From Pseudomonas resinovorans NBRC 106553 (GTDB taxonomy: Bacteria; Pseudomonadota; Gammaproteobacteria; Pseudomonadales; Pseudomonadaceae), in assembly GCF_000412695.1 (NCBI RefSeq), contig NC_021499.1, positions 310,001-374,000 on the forward strand: a stretch of 64,000 nucleotides of DNA. Direction: 5' to 3'. Both the position numbers and the translations under genes were made by a program. Position 1 is the first letter of the stretch, and each line of letters opens with the position of its first letter. Shown piece by piece: positions 1 through 7,568 of this stretch. Under the pieces are notes generated by a model that saw only the letters and a list, made by a program, of their open reading frames with translations, had not been told where the DNA came from and ran no database searches.

Positions 1-620
1 GCGATGGCCGCTTCAAGATCATGACTCATGCCCATGGACAGGGTGTCCAGGGCGGGGTTCAGGGCCTCCTGCAACTGGCGCAGGCGGGCAAAGGCGGCAT
101 GCTGCTCCGCGGGGTCCTCGGTGGGTTCCGGGATGGCCATCAGGCCACGCAGGCGCAGGTTCGGCAGCTCGGTCACGGCAGCAGCCAGGGAGGGTAGTTC
201 TTCCGGGGCACAGCCGGACTTGCTGGCTTCGCCACTGACGTTCACCTGCAGGCAGATGTTCAGTGGCGGCAGTCCCGCCGGGCGCTGGGCGGAGAGGCGT
301 TCGGCGATTTTCAGGCGGTCCACCGAGTGCACCCAGTGGAAATGTTCGGCAATGGATTTGGTCTTGTTCGACTGGATCGGGCCGATGAAATGCCAGGTCA
401 GCGCCAGGTCGGCGAGTTCCAGCTGCTTGGCCAGGGCTTCCTGCAGGTAGTTCTCGCCGAAGTCGGCCACGCCGCAGGCGAAAGCCTCGCGCACGGCGTC
501 AGCGGGTTTGGTCTTGCTCACGGCCAACAGGCCGACACTGGAAAATTCTCGCCCAGAGGCTTGCGCCGCCTCACGGATACGCGCGCGAACCTTTGCAATA
601 TTGTCTGCTATCGTGGACAT
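1..620 (-). CDS. yggS: YggS/PROSC family PLP homeostasis protein (3' part cut by window edge)
   Basis: A pyridoxal-phosphate-binding protein of the YggS/YBL036C (PLPBP) family, which controls free PLP levels and has no known catalytic reaction. The ATG at 620 starts MSTIADNIAKVRARI, followed by the LLAVSKTK strand with the PLP lysine, FGENYLQEA and WHFIGPIQSNK, all hallmarks of the family. About 206 of roughly 230 residues lie inside the window; the C-terminus is beyond base 1. It is divergent from pilT with 164 bp between the starts, the arrangement I remember from P. aeruginosa. Confidence 0.93.
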   Translation of the reverse strand, partial: MSTIADNIAKVRARIREAAQASGREFSSVGLLAVSKTKPADAVREAFACGVADFGENYLQEALAKQLELADLALTWHFIGPIQSNKTKSIAEHFHWVHSVDRLKIAERLSAQRPAGLPPLNICLQVNVSGEASKSGCAPEELPSLAAAVTELPNLRLRGLMAIPEPTEDPAEQHAAFARLRQLQEALNPALDTLSMGMSHDLEAAI

Positions 621-784
621 TACCTGCGCTCTACAGCCCGGCCTGAGTGGGGTCTGCGGCATTCTAACAGGCCGCTGAAAAATGTAGCGAGCCACGGCCA
701 GCCAGGTCGGCTTCCAGCGCCGCTGGCCCCGCGCAGCGACTATTCAGCGGTCTGCAAACCGTTTGCTTGGAATTGGGGAGCCCC

Positions 785-1819
785 ATGGACATTACTGAGC
801 TGCTTGCCTTCAGCGCCAAGCAGGGCGCTTCGGACCTGCATCTCTCGGCCGGCCTGCCACCCATGATTCGTGTTGACGGCGACGTGCGCCGGATCAACCT
901 GCCAGCCCTGGACCACAAGCAGGTCCACGCGCTGATCTACGACATCATGAACGACAAGCAGCGCAAGGATTACGAAGAGTTCCTCGAGACCGACTTCTCC
1001 TTCGAAGTCCCCGGTGTCGCGCGTTTCCGGGTCAACGCCTTCAACCAGAACCGCGGCGCGGGCGCCGTGTTCCGGACCATTCCCTCCAAGGTGCTGAGCA
1101 TGGAAGACCTGGGGATGGGCGAGATCTTCAAGAAGGTTTCCGACGTTCCCCGTGGCCTGGTGCTGGTCACCGGCCCCACCGGTTCGGGCAAGTCCACCAC
1201 CCTGGCGGCCATGCTCGACTACCTGAACAGCACCAAGTACCACCACATCCTCACCGTGGAAGACCCCATCGAATTCGTCCACGAGTCGAAGAAGTGCCTG
1301 ATCAACCAGCGGGAAGTGCACCGCGACACCCTGGGCTTCAACGAAGCCCTGCGCTCGGCCCTGCGTGAAGACCCGGACATCATCCTGGTGGGCGAGATGC
1401 GCGACCTGGAGACCATCCGCCTGGCGCTGACCGCCGCGGAAACCGGCCACCTGGTATTCGGCACCCTGCACACCACCTCCGCGGCCAAGACCATCGACCG
1501 GGTGGTGGACGTGTTCCCCGCCGAGGAAAAGTCCATGGTCCGTTCCATGCTCTCCGAATCCCTGCAGGCGGTGATCTCCCAGACCCTGCTGAAGAAGATC
1601 GGCGGCGGCCGCGTGGCGGCCCACGAGATCATGATCGGCACCCCGGCCATCCGTAACCTGATCCGCGAGGACAAGGTGGCGCAGATGTACTCGGCCATCC
1701 AGACGGGCGGCTCGCTCGGCATGCAGACCCTCGACATGTGCCTCAAGGGCCTGGTGAGCAAGGGACTGGTCAGCCGCGAGAGCGCGCGGGAAAAGGCCAA
1801 GAGCCCGGAAAACTTCTGA
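785..1819 (+). CDS. pilT: Type IV pilus retraction ATPase PilT
   Basis: Hexameric cytoplasmic ATPase that depolymerises the type IV pilus and powers twitching. The 344 residues match the family length exactly. Visible are the N-terminal PAS-like region (MDITELLAFSAKQGASDLH), the Walker A GPTGSGKSTT near residue 130, the Asp box, Walker B DPDIILVGEMRD, the His box (TGHLVFGTLHT) and the C-terminal AIRNLIRE motif required for retraction. The ATG at 785 follows a GGGGAG ribosome site; an in-frame ATG at 767 would add six unconserved residues. pilU follows after 30 bp. Confidence 0.98.
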   Translation: MDITELLAFSAKQGASDLHLSAGLPPMIRVDGDVRRINLPALDHKQVHALIYDIMNDKQRKDYEEFLETDFSFEVPGVARFRVNAFNQNRGAGAVFRTIPSKVLSMEDLGMGEIFKKVSDVPRGLVLVTGPTGSGKSTTLAAMLDYLNSTKYHHILTVEDPIEFVHESKKCLINQREVHRDTLGFNEALRSALREDPDIILVGEMRDLETIRLALTAAETGHLVFGTLHTTSAAKTIDRVVDVFPAEEKSMVRSMLSESLQAVISQTLLKKIGGGRVAAHEIMIGTPAIRNLIREDKVAQMYSAIQTGGSLGMQTLDMCLKGLVSKGLVSRESAREKAKSPENF

Positions 1820-1849
1820 TCCGCCTGAACGGCGCCGTGCGAGAACATC

Positions 1850-2995
1850 ATGGAATTCGAGAAACTGTTGCGCCTGATGGTGGAAAAAGGCGGTTCCGAC
1901 CTCTTCATCACGGCCGGCGTGCCGCCGTCGATGAAGGTCAACGGCAAGATCATGCCGGTGACCAAGAACCCCATGTCGCCGGAAATGACCCGGGAAACCG
2001 TGCTGGGCGTGATGAACGAGCAGCAGCGCCGCGATTTCGCCGAGAACCACGAGTGCAACTTCGCCATCAGCGCGCGAGGCATCGGCCGCTTCCGGGTCAG
2101 TGCCTTCTACCAGCGCAACCTGGTGGGCATGGTGCTGCGCCGGATCGAGACCACCATCCCGACGATCGAAGAACTCAAACTGCCGGAAATCCTCAAGAAG
2201 CTGTCGCTGACCAAGCGCGGCCTGGTGCTCTTCGTCGGCGCCACCGGTACCGGCAAGTCCACGTCCCTGGCGGCGATGATCGGCCACCGCAACCGGAACA
2301 GCAGCGGCCACATCATCTCCATCGAAGACCCGATCGAATTCATCCACCAGCACCAGAGCTGCATCGTCACCCAGCGTGAAGTGGGCATCGATACCGAGTC
2401 CTTCGAGGTGGCCCTGAAGAACACCCTGCGCCAGGCGCCGGACGTGATCCTGATCGGCGAGGTGCGGTCCCGCGAGACCATGGACCACGCCGTGGCCTTC
2501 GCCGAAACCGGCCACCTGTGCCTGGCCACCCTGCACGCCAACAACGCCAACCAGGCGCTGGACCGGATCATCAACTTCTTCCCCGCCGACCGGCAGCAAC
2601 AGGTGTGGATGGACCTCTCGCTCAACCTCAAGGCGATCGTCGCCCAGCAACTGGTCCCGACCCCCGACGGCAAGGGCCGCCGCGCGGTGATCGAGGTACT
2701 GCTCAATACCCCGCTGGCCGCCGACCTGATCCGCAAGGGCGAAGTGCACGAACTCAAGGCCCTGATGAAACGCTCCACCGAGCAGGGCATGCAGACTTTC
2801 GACCAGGCGCTGTACAACCTCTATTCCCAGGGTGAGATCACCTATGAGGACGCGCTGCTCTACGCCGACTCGGCGAACGACCTGCGACTGCTGATCAAGC
2901 TCGGCTCGGAAACCGACGGCGATCATCTGCAGCACATGAGCGACGGCCTCTCCCTGCAGGTCACCGAGGAAGACCCCGGGCGCCGCTTCCGCTAA
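1850..2995 (+). CDS. pilU: PilT-dependent retraction ATPase PilU
   Basis: Paralogue of PilT that assists it during retraction against load. The protein has 381 residues, with Walker A GATGTGKSTS near residue 132, Walker B APDVILIGEVRS, the His box TGHLCLATLHANN and a C-terminal tail longer than that of PilT (ending EEDPGRRFR), as in other PilU proteins. It is co-directional with pilT, 30 bp downstream, and most likely co-transcribed; the unit ends at the hairpin just after the stop. Confidence 0.97.
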   Translation: MEFEKLLRLMVEKGGSDLFITAGVPPSMKVNGKIMPVTKNPMSPEMTRETVLGVMNEQQRRDFAENHECNFAISARGIGRFRVSAFYQRNLVGMVLRRIETTIPTIEELKLPEILKKLSLTKRGLVLFVGATGTGKSTSLAAMIGHRNRNSSGHIISIEDPIEFIHQHQSCIVTQREVGIDTESFEVALKNTLRQAPDVILIGEVRSRETMDHAVAFAETGHLCLATLHANNANQALDRIINFFPADRQQQVWMDLSLNLKAIVAQQLVPTPDGKGRRAVIEVLLNTPLAADLIRKGEVHELKALMKRSTEQGMQTFDQALYNLYSQGEITYEDALLYADSANDLRLLIKLGSETDGDHLQHMSDGLSLQVTEEDPGRRFR

Positions 2996-3012
2996 GCTAT
3001 CGCCCCACGAGC

Positions 3013-3036
3013 AAGCCCGCCTAGGCGGGCTTCTTC
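3013..3036 (+). terminator. Rho-independent terminator of pilTU
   Basis: A perfect 20-base palindrome (AAGCCCGCCT/AGGCGGGCTT) at 3013-3032, starting 17 bases after the pilU stop and followed by a short pyrimidine-rich run. Confidence 0.75.
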
Positions 3037-3055
3037 GTTCCTACTCCATACGCCT

Positions 3056-3088
3056 GTAGGTTGGCGCCGAGCGCAGCTAGGCCCAACG
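3056..3088 (+). repeat. Half of a Pseudomonas REP-type repeat
   Basis: GTAGGTTGGCGCCGAGCG... through GCCCAACG is the same consensus as the complete inverted element at 14946-15024. Only one arm is present here, immediately before the TM2 gene. Confidence 0.6.
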
Positions 3089-3126
3089 ACATCGCCCCCC
3101 ATTACCCACAGCCTGCAGGAGGCAGC

Positions 3127-3522
3127 ATGAACGCCCGCCAGGAAACCCACAGCAAGGTCATCGGCTACCTGCTCTGGATCTTCGGATTCCTCGGTTCCCA
3201 CCGCTTCTACTACGGCAAGCCGGTGACCGGGACCATCTGGTTCTTCACCCTCGGCCTGTTCTTCATCGGCTGGATCATCGACCTGTTCCTGATCCCGTCC
3301 ATGGACCGCGAGGCCAGCCTGCGCTTCAACGCCGGCCAGTACGACTACAACGTCGCCTGGATCCTGCTGACCTTCCTCGGCATCTTCGGCGTGCACCGCA
3401 TGTACCAGGGCAAGTGGATCAGCGGCATCCTTTACCTGCTCACCGGCGGCTTCTTCCTGATCGGCGTGCTCTACGACTTCTGGACCTTGAACACCCAGGT
3501 GTCGGTGCTCAACGCGCGCTGA
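3127..3522 (+). CDS. Inner-membrane protein with two TM2 modules
   Basis: 131-residue membrane protein of unknown function. It contains two TM2-type units in tandem: residues ~8-60 (GSHRFYYGKPVTG, then hydrophobic segments ending in IIDLFLIPSM) and ~75-125 (GVHRMYQGKWISG, then GFFLIGVLYDFWTLN). Each unit shows the family pattern G-x-H-R-F/M-Y-x-G-K followed by two helices and an Asp in the second helix. The ATG at 3127 follows GCAGGAGGCAGC, a strong ribosome site; an upstream in-frame ATG at 3061 lies in REP sequence and is unlikely. TM2 proteins are usually annotated as membrane sensors or stress proteins without a defined role. Confidence 0.88.
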   Translation: MNARQETHSKVIGYLLWIFGFLGSHRFYYGKPVTGTIWFFTLGLFFIGWIIDLFLIPSMDREASLRFNAGQYDYNVAWILLTFLGIFGVHRMYQGKWISGILYLLTGGFFLIGVLYDFWTLNTQVSVLNAR

Positions 3523-3586
3523 TTCCATTTGCCGGGTCGATATCGGTGGGATGGCGGACGTTCATTCCACCGGTTTCTGTTGTCGG

Positions 3587-3637
3587 CCCCGGCACTGTCT
3601 CCTGTGACCCCAACGGGTCCCTAGGCGAGACGTATAG
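3587..3637 (-). pseudogene. Remnant of a third Rhs tip core
   Basis: The reverse strand reads RLYVSPRDPLGSQETVPG, which aligns with GRFLSMDPMGPQETVPG of the two intact tips at 4888 and 6684. Nucleotide similarity is visible around the GGCACTGTCTCCTGTG block. No signal peptide, upstream tip core or start remains, so I read it as the eroded distal end of a further tip cassette. The match is short and the call tentative. Confidence 0.45.
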
Positions 3638-3684
3638 CCGCTGAAAAGTCAGTTCATTCGTCTTTGTTGGTTTGCGGCGTTTTG

Positions 3685-3948
3685 CTATTCGTAGATTTTT
3701 GCAGCAAAGAGTATTTCGGCAAAAAGCGTCCAATTTACATCTTTAGGGGCTTCCTTTTCTTGGTTGGCATAGAAAGTATCCATTTCTGCAGACCAAGCAG
3801 CTACAGCCTCTAGGAAATTTGCAAGATCTTGGTTTTCCCAGCTATCAGGGTTTCTCTTGAAGTCATCCCTCATGTTGAGAATGAACGCTATAAAATCGTC
3901 CCGAGTTGATACCTGGCTAGGGTCTAGTGGGTTTGTTGTTCGTCTCAT
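3685..3948 (-). CDS. DUF7660-like small acidic protein, probable orphan immunity protein
   Basis: 87 residues beginning MRRTTNPLDPSQVSTRDDF and ending LFAEILFAAKIYE. The pattern F(I)xFIxxMRxDFKxNPxSWEN-x-DL-x-FLEAxAAWxxxMDxxYxNQ resembles the DUF7660 family as I remember it. Such proteins occur singly or beside polymorphic toxin genes. The start has a GGAGAAAGCTT ribosome site. The gene is AT-rich against its chromosomal surroundings, sits at the distal end of the Rhs locus on the same strand, and lies next to the remnant of a third tip, so it may be the immunity gene left from a lost toxin. Confidence 0.7.
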   Translation of the reverse strand: MRRTTNPLDPSQVSTRDDFIAFILNMRDDFKRNPDSWENQDLANFLEAVAAWSAEMDTFYANQEKEAPKDVNWTLFAEILFAAKIYE

Positions 3949-4100
3949 AAGCTTTCTCCGTGGAGTTTAAGAAGAAGTGGGCGAGAAAAGCGCATGTTTA
4001 ATTTTCTTGCTCTAATTTACGTTTTCTTTTTGCGTCACTAGTTGTTGCAAGTGAAATTGTAGGTTGTGCTTTGTTGTGGGTTTGGGAAGTCTTGGTTTAT

Positions 4101-4370
4101 TTATTCTGTAGCTCCAAGAATGGTTTTGAGTCTTTTAATTTCATCAATGAGCTTGGGTACGTCCTGTCTGGCGTGAGCGATAAAATCCTGATCGGAACTG
4201 GTTGCTCCGGTTAGCTCTATGTCTTCTCCGCGGTTTCCTTTTGATCCAGTCATTATGAAGTTTGATCCACCACTGTAGTCCCTGCCTTCAATGAAAGACA
4301 CCCATGGACCAGGAGTTGCAGAGTTGCACCTTGCGCCTATCTCTTCAAGTTCCCTATCTGTAATGCACAT
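4101..4370 (-). CDS. Small protein of unknown function in the Rhs locus
   Basis: 89 residues, start MCITDRELEEIGARC with an AGGAT ribosome site six bases upstream. The middle part (ATPGPWVSFIEGRDYSGGSNFI) and the end (DQDFIAHARQDVPKLIDEIKRLK) resemble small proteins seen in phages and beside polymorphic toxins, in which a GPW motif precedes an xDFIAxARxDVPxL helix. I do not know a function. Its position between two other small genes on the same strand after a toxin suggests an immunity or orphan module. Confidence 0.7.
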   Translation of the reverse strand: MCITDRELEEIGARCNSATPGPWVSFIEGRDYSGGSNFIMTGSKGNRGEDIELTGATSSDQDFIAHARQDVPKLIDEIKRLKTILGATE

Positions 4371-4555
4371 GATAATCCTACCTTGCGTTTGGGTTTCTGA
4401 TCGTCGGAGTCATTAAGTGCTGAGCATTTAGACGGTCGGTGTGTCCTTGAGGTCGAGGAACACAGTCCAGAAGCTTCTCCAGGGATATAGCGCCATCAGG
4501 TCCCGTTCAGAGTTATATGTCTATCCCTTTTCTTCGTATGAAAATGGAAATTTCG

Positions 4556-4879
4556 TTAGGGTATAAAGATCTCTACTTCATCGGGTGTTGTATTCGAGAG
4601 TGCTTCTTTAAGTGTCTCTGTGTCTTTTCTGAAAAGCTGCAGATAAATTTGCTCAATTTCACCTTTTTCATCATGAATAACAGTTGCCTTTATTTCATGG
4701 CCTTCATAGATGGTGCAGTTTTCATAAGATTCTTTGAATGCTAGTTTTAGTTTTTTGCAAATGGTGTCGGCTATGGATTTACTTAGTCTCATTGGGGATT
4801 CAATGATCCAGCCGTCTTCGCTTAGTGTCTTTTTGGAATTGCATGGTATTAGGAAGGCTGCTTTATAGGCTGGTTTCAT
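4556..4879 (-). CDS. Putative immunity protein for the ParB-like Rhs tip toxin
   Basis: 107 residues from the ATG at 4879 (MKPAYKAAFLIPC); an alternative TTG at 4897 would overlap the toxin stop. The GGGAG ribosome site is inside the toxin's last codons and the ATG is 8 bp after the toxin stop, so the pair is probably translationally coupled. The protein is cytosolic (no signal peptide), with no domain I can name. The AT-rich base use matches the toxin tail rather than the Rhs core. The role is inferred from position only. Confidence 0.72.
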   Translation of the reverse strand: MKPAYKAAFLIPCNSKKTLSEDGWIIESPMRLSKSIADTICKKLKLAFKESYENCTIYEGHEIKATVIHDEKGEIEQIYLQLFRKDTETLKEALSNTTPDEVEIFIP

Positions 4880-4887
4880 CGTTATGG

Positions 4888-5751
4888 TTACTCCCAAACT
4901 CTGACTGGTATGCTTTTTAGCTCGGCTTTCTTTGCTGCCTCGGTTCGATGGTGTCCATCTTGTATTTCGAGGCGTCCGTCCGGTCTTTTCCAGACGTCTA
5001 CCGGTTTGCTCTGATCAAATCCGTCCTTCTTCATGCTTTTTTCCAGGCGTTTTATCTGTGAGCCAGACATCTCATTCTTTGTTTGCGTCGGGATCAGGTT
5101 TCTCGGGTCAACCTGCGTCACGCTCGGTTCATTAACAGCTTTTGAACTAGCTTTTCCGACTGTGGGAGAGTCCTTGGATATACGAAGAAAACTGCGCCCC
5201 TTGGAGCCCTGCAAGCCTGGTAGTGCTCCGAGATGGTCCAGAGTACCCAGGTTCTGGGTAGCTTCGCCTTCTGCTGGAGCATTGGCGAAATCGGCGTGGG
5301 TCATCATCCCTGCGCCTACTGTCACCCCTCCAAACAAGACGAGCAACGGATTGCGCCCATCCGGGTCCACATAGCGATACGGGTTGTTCAGGCCATAGGC
5401 ATACCGATTGAAGCTACCTGGCACCGTCTCCTGCGGTCCCATCGGGTCCATCGAGAGAAAGCGCCCCAGTTGCGGGTCGTAGTAGCGCGCCTGCATATAG
5501 ACCAGGCCGCTGCTGCTGTCCTGTACGTGCCCGGTATAGCCCGGGCTGCCAAAGGGGATGTCCCCGGGGCTTTCCTGGCGTTCGCCATAGGGGCGGTAGT
5601 GGGCGCGCCAGAGGAGTTCATTGCGCTCGTCGGTGGCGGCGGCCGGCGAGCCCAGGTGGTCGTTGTGGTAGTAGGTGGTGTAGACCTGCGTCGCTGCGTG
5701 TACGGGGCCCAGCAGCAGGACCCCGAGCAAAAAGGCGATGACCCTGCCCAT
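4888..5751 (-). CDS. Secreted Rhs tip protein with ParB-like C-terminal toxin domain (copy A)
   Basis: 287 residues. Residues 1-20 form a signal peptide (MGRVIAFLLGVLLLGPVHA). Residues 24-132 are the conserved Rhs repeat-associated core (YYHNDHLGSPAAATDE, YMQARYYDPQLGRFLSMDP, NNPYRYVDPDG). After the DPDG junction the sequence is variable and AT-rich; residues ~211-287 form a ParB/Srx-like domain with DGHHRTEAA at 265-273, the position of the nucleotide-binding motif in ParB-like folds. The Rhs core normally forms the end of a 1300-1600 residue protein; here it is a separate secreted polypeptide. The start has an AGAGGAGC ribosome site identical to that of copy B. Whether the domain cuts DNA is inference. 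Confidence 0.88.
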   Translation of the reverse strand: MGRVIAFLLGVLLLGPVHAATQVYTTYYHNDHLGSPAAATDERNELLWRAHYRPYGERQESPGDIPFGSPGYTGHVQDSSSGLVYMQARYYDPQLGRFLSMDPMGPQETVPGSFNRYAYGLNNPYRYVDPDGRNPLLVLFGGVTVGAGMMTHADFANAPAEGEATQNLGTLDHLGALPGLQGSKGRSFLRISKDSPTVGKASSKAVNEPSVTQVDPRNLIPTQTKNEMSGSQIKRLEKSMKKDGFDQSKPVDVWKRPDGRLEIQDGHHRTEAAKKAELKSIPVRVWE

Positions 5752-5947
5752 GACAAGCTCCTCTGTCCTTTATTGGTTACTTAGGCGTAATCAGCCTGAA
5801 ATAGACCGGTACAGGCGCACGCGCATAGGTTGGAAGGTTTGCGCAGGTCGTTTCGGCGGGCACGTCGTAGTAGACGCCGATCTGCGAACCTTCCTTGAAG
5901 GCCATGGCGGCGAGCGATGACCAGTGGGAGCAGGTCGACCGAGTCGA
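5394..5947 (-). repeat. Duplicated Rhs tip module, copy A
   Basis: About 554 bp nearly identical to 7211-7763 (offset 1817; only about eight differences plus one inserted base at 5937). It spans the 3' end of the small secreted-protein gene, the intergenic ribosome site, and the signal peptide and core of the tip gene. Similarity stops just before the DPDG junction on one side and inside the small gene on the other. Confidence 0.95.
5777..5947 (-). pseudogene. 3' fragment of the small secreted cysteine protein gene
   Basis: The last ~55 codons of the gene at 7594-7941 are repeated here in front of tip copy A, ending at the same stop (TAA at 5777-5779). The 5' part with signal peptide is absent. 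An extra G at 5937 shifts the frame near the break, after which the sequence is unrelated. It was evidently carried along when the tip module was duplicated. Confidence 0.88.
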
Positions 5948-6300
5948 TGCTCTGAAAAATAGATCTGTCCCCTTTTTTTAAATATGAGTTCAGGTAATTA
6001 AATTGGTTTAACTTGGTGGCTGTTGTCACCTCTTTGCGCTAAAGTACTTCCAATAATTAATGCGGGTCGGGCGCATGGCTTTAGTAACTGGCCTCCACCA
6101 CAAAACTTTAGATTTGAGCCCGTTGCGCGATATGGTTCTGAGAAGGTCCTTCCTCGTTTTATGCATGTTCTCTATTTTGTGGTGGGATAAGCTAATGATG
6201 ATCTTCTGAGAGCTTTGGGTTGTTGGAAGATTTCACCAATTTATAGTTTTTATTGGTATGGTCGTTCCTGGTTCAGGACATTCCTCATGCCTGAATGTGC
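5948..6300. other. 353-bp non-coding AT-rich spacer between the two tip cassettes
   Basis: No convincing gene on either strand. It starts with AAAAATAGATCTGTCCCC followed by seven T (5955-5979), a motif I associate with REP-transposase-type elements in proteobacteria. A ~75-codon open stretch without a start runs on the plus strand to about 6190; it may be the relic of a lost gene. Confidence 0.6.
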
Positions 6301-6675
6301 TTACGAGAATTTTTCAAGCTTAAATTCGATGCTGTCGCAGTCAATTTCTACAACCCCCCAGTCCCCGGATAAAATATAAGTTCCATCTTCAATTCTGAAG
6401 ATGTCGATATTTCCATAATCATTTTTTTCGGTTTTGTCTGGAAACTCTTTTCTGTTCCTTTCAAGCCACTTGATTAAATGTATTCCATAAAATCCAAGTG
6501 TGGCTTTGCTGTAGCAATATTGTTCCCCGGCTCTTGGGGGCGTGTATGATGGGTTGTTTTCTGTAAGAACAGCTTCTAGTTTGAAGATTAGAGTGTTTTC
6601 TTTTTCTTCTATTTCAAGTACGTAGCTATCTTCAAGGTAGATATTATTAAGTGATGAGAGTTCGTAATAGTTCAT
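6301..6675 (-). CDS. Putative immunity protein for Rhs tip toxin B
   Basis: 124 residues starting MNYYELSSLNNIYLEDSYVL, rich in acidic and aromatic residues and predicted cytosolic. The ATG is 8 bp after the tip-B toxin stop, the same spacing as in the A cassette. No family recognised; the beta-strand-rich pattern with GDWGVVEIDCDSIEF near the end is typical of small immunity proteins but not diagnostic. Very AT-rich for this genome. Confidence 0.75.
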   Translation of the reverse strand: MNYYELSSLNNIYLEDSYVLEIEEKENTLIFKLEAVLTENNPSYTPPRAGEQYCYSKATLGFYGIHLIKWLERNRKEFPDKTEKNDYGNIDIFRIEDGTYILSGDWGVVEIDCDSIEFKLEKFS

Positions 6676-6683
6676 GGTTTAAC

Positions 6684-7568
6684 CTACAAATCAAATTCAA
6701 TTTGAGTATGGTTGTCAGGGCTTTTTCTGGCTACAGGATTACCAAGTGGATCAGTTCTTTGCCCTGTTGGATCCTTGAATTCGACGTGAGGTTTTGAGCT
6801 GCCAGGTGCTCGAGAGCTTCCTTTTTTGATTGTTAGGCGGGTAATACCATTTTCATCAATGAATTTTAGCGGGCCGCCGTCTGTCTGGGTCGGTTTCCAA
6901 CCTTGATTCTGAGCGAAATCTCTTAGTTCGCTGGCTTTAGGTGTTCTCCCATTTCTAAACAGGTCAACAGCGCTATCAGTTGTTTTTGTGCCTTTTGCGA
7001 GAATATATCCACGCCTCAGGACGTTCCCAACCCCCAGGCCTATCACATGCGCGGCAGCGGCCTTTCCGGCCTCGACTAACGCGGCGTCTGTTCCTCCGGA
7101 TTGGTACTCCGTGTAGATGCCGTGGCTTGTCAGGGCAATATCCAGCCCTACAAGTAACGCCATAGCCCACTGACCATCGGGATCTTTATAGCCGTATGGA
7201 TTGTTCAGTGCATAGGCATACCGGTTGAAGCTACCTGGCACCGTCTCCTGCGGTCCCATCGGGTCCATCGAGAGAAAGCGCCCCAGTTGCGGGTCGTAGT
7301 AGCGCGCCTGCATATAGACCAGGCCGCTGCTGCTGTCCTGTACGTGCCCGGTATAGCCCGGGCTGCCGAAGGGGATGTCCCCGGGGCTTTCCTGGCGTTC
7401 GCCATAGGGGCGGTAGTGGGCGCGCCAGAGGAGTTCATTGCGCTCGTCGGTGGCGGCGGCCGGCGAGCCCAGGTGGTCGTTGTGGTAGTAGGTGGTGTAG
7501 ACCTGCGTCGCTGCGTGTACGGGGCCCAGCAGCAGGACCCCGAGCAAAAAGGCGATGACCCTGCCCAT
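6684..7568 (-). CDS. Secreted Rhs tip protein with unidentified C-terminal toxin domain (copy B)
   Basis: 294 residues. Residues 1-132 are almost identical to copy A (signal peptide, YYHNDHLGSP core, DPDG junction). The remainder differs completely: a hydrophobic stretch (MALLVGLDIALTSHG, ~residues 135-150), then a C-terminal domain of ~85 residues with ASELRDFAQNQGWKPTQ, HVEFKDPTGQRTDPLGNP and a final SPDNHTQIEFDL. The H-x-E...DP-x-G...H pattern resembles toxin domains of the BECR ribonuclease type, but I cannot assign a family. The immunity candidate follows after 8 bp. Confidence 0.85.
   Translation of the reverse strand: MGRVIAFLLGVLLLGPVHAATQVYTTYYHNDHLGSPAAATDERNELLWRAHYRPYGERQESPGDIPFGSPGYTGHVQDSSSGLVYMQARYYDPQLGRFLSMDPMGPQETVPGSFNRYAYALNNPYGYKDPDGQWAMALLVGLDIALTSHGIYTEYQSGGTDAALVEAGKAAAAHVIGLGVGNVLRRGYILAKGTKTTDSAVDLFRNGRTPKASELRDFAQNQGWKPTQTDGGPLKFIDENGITRLTIKKGSSRAPGSSKPHVEFKDPTGQRTDPLGNPVARKSPDNHTQIEFDL

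Noticed and set aside
740..2935. A 731-codon minus-strand open frame opposite pilT and pilU
   Set aside because: It is the shadow of two well conserved genes; its translation is low-complexity His/Gly/Val sequence typical of antisense GC-rich codons.
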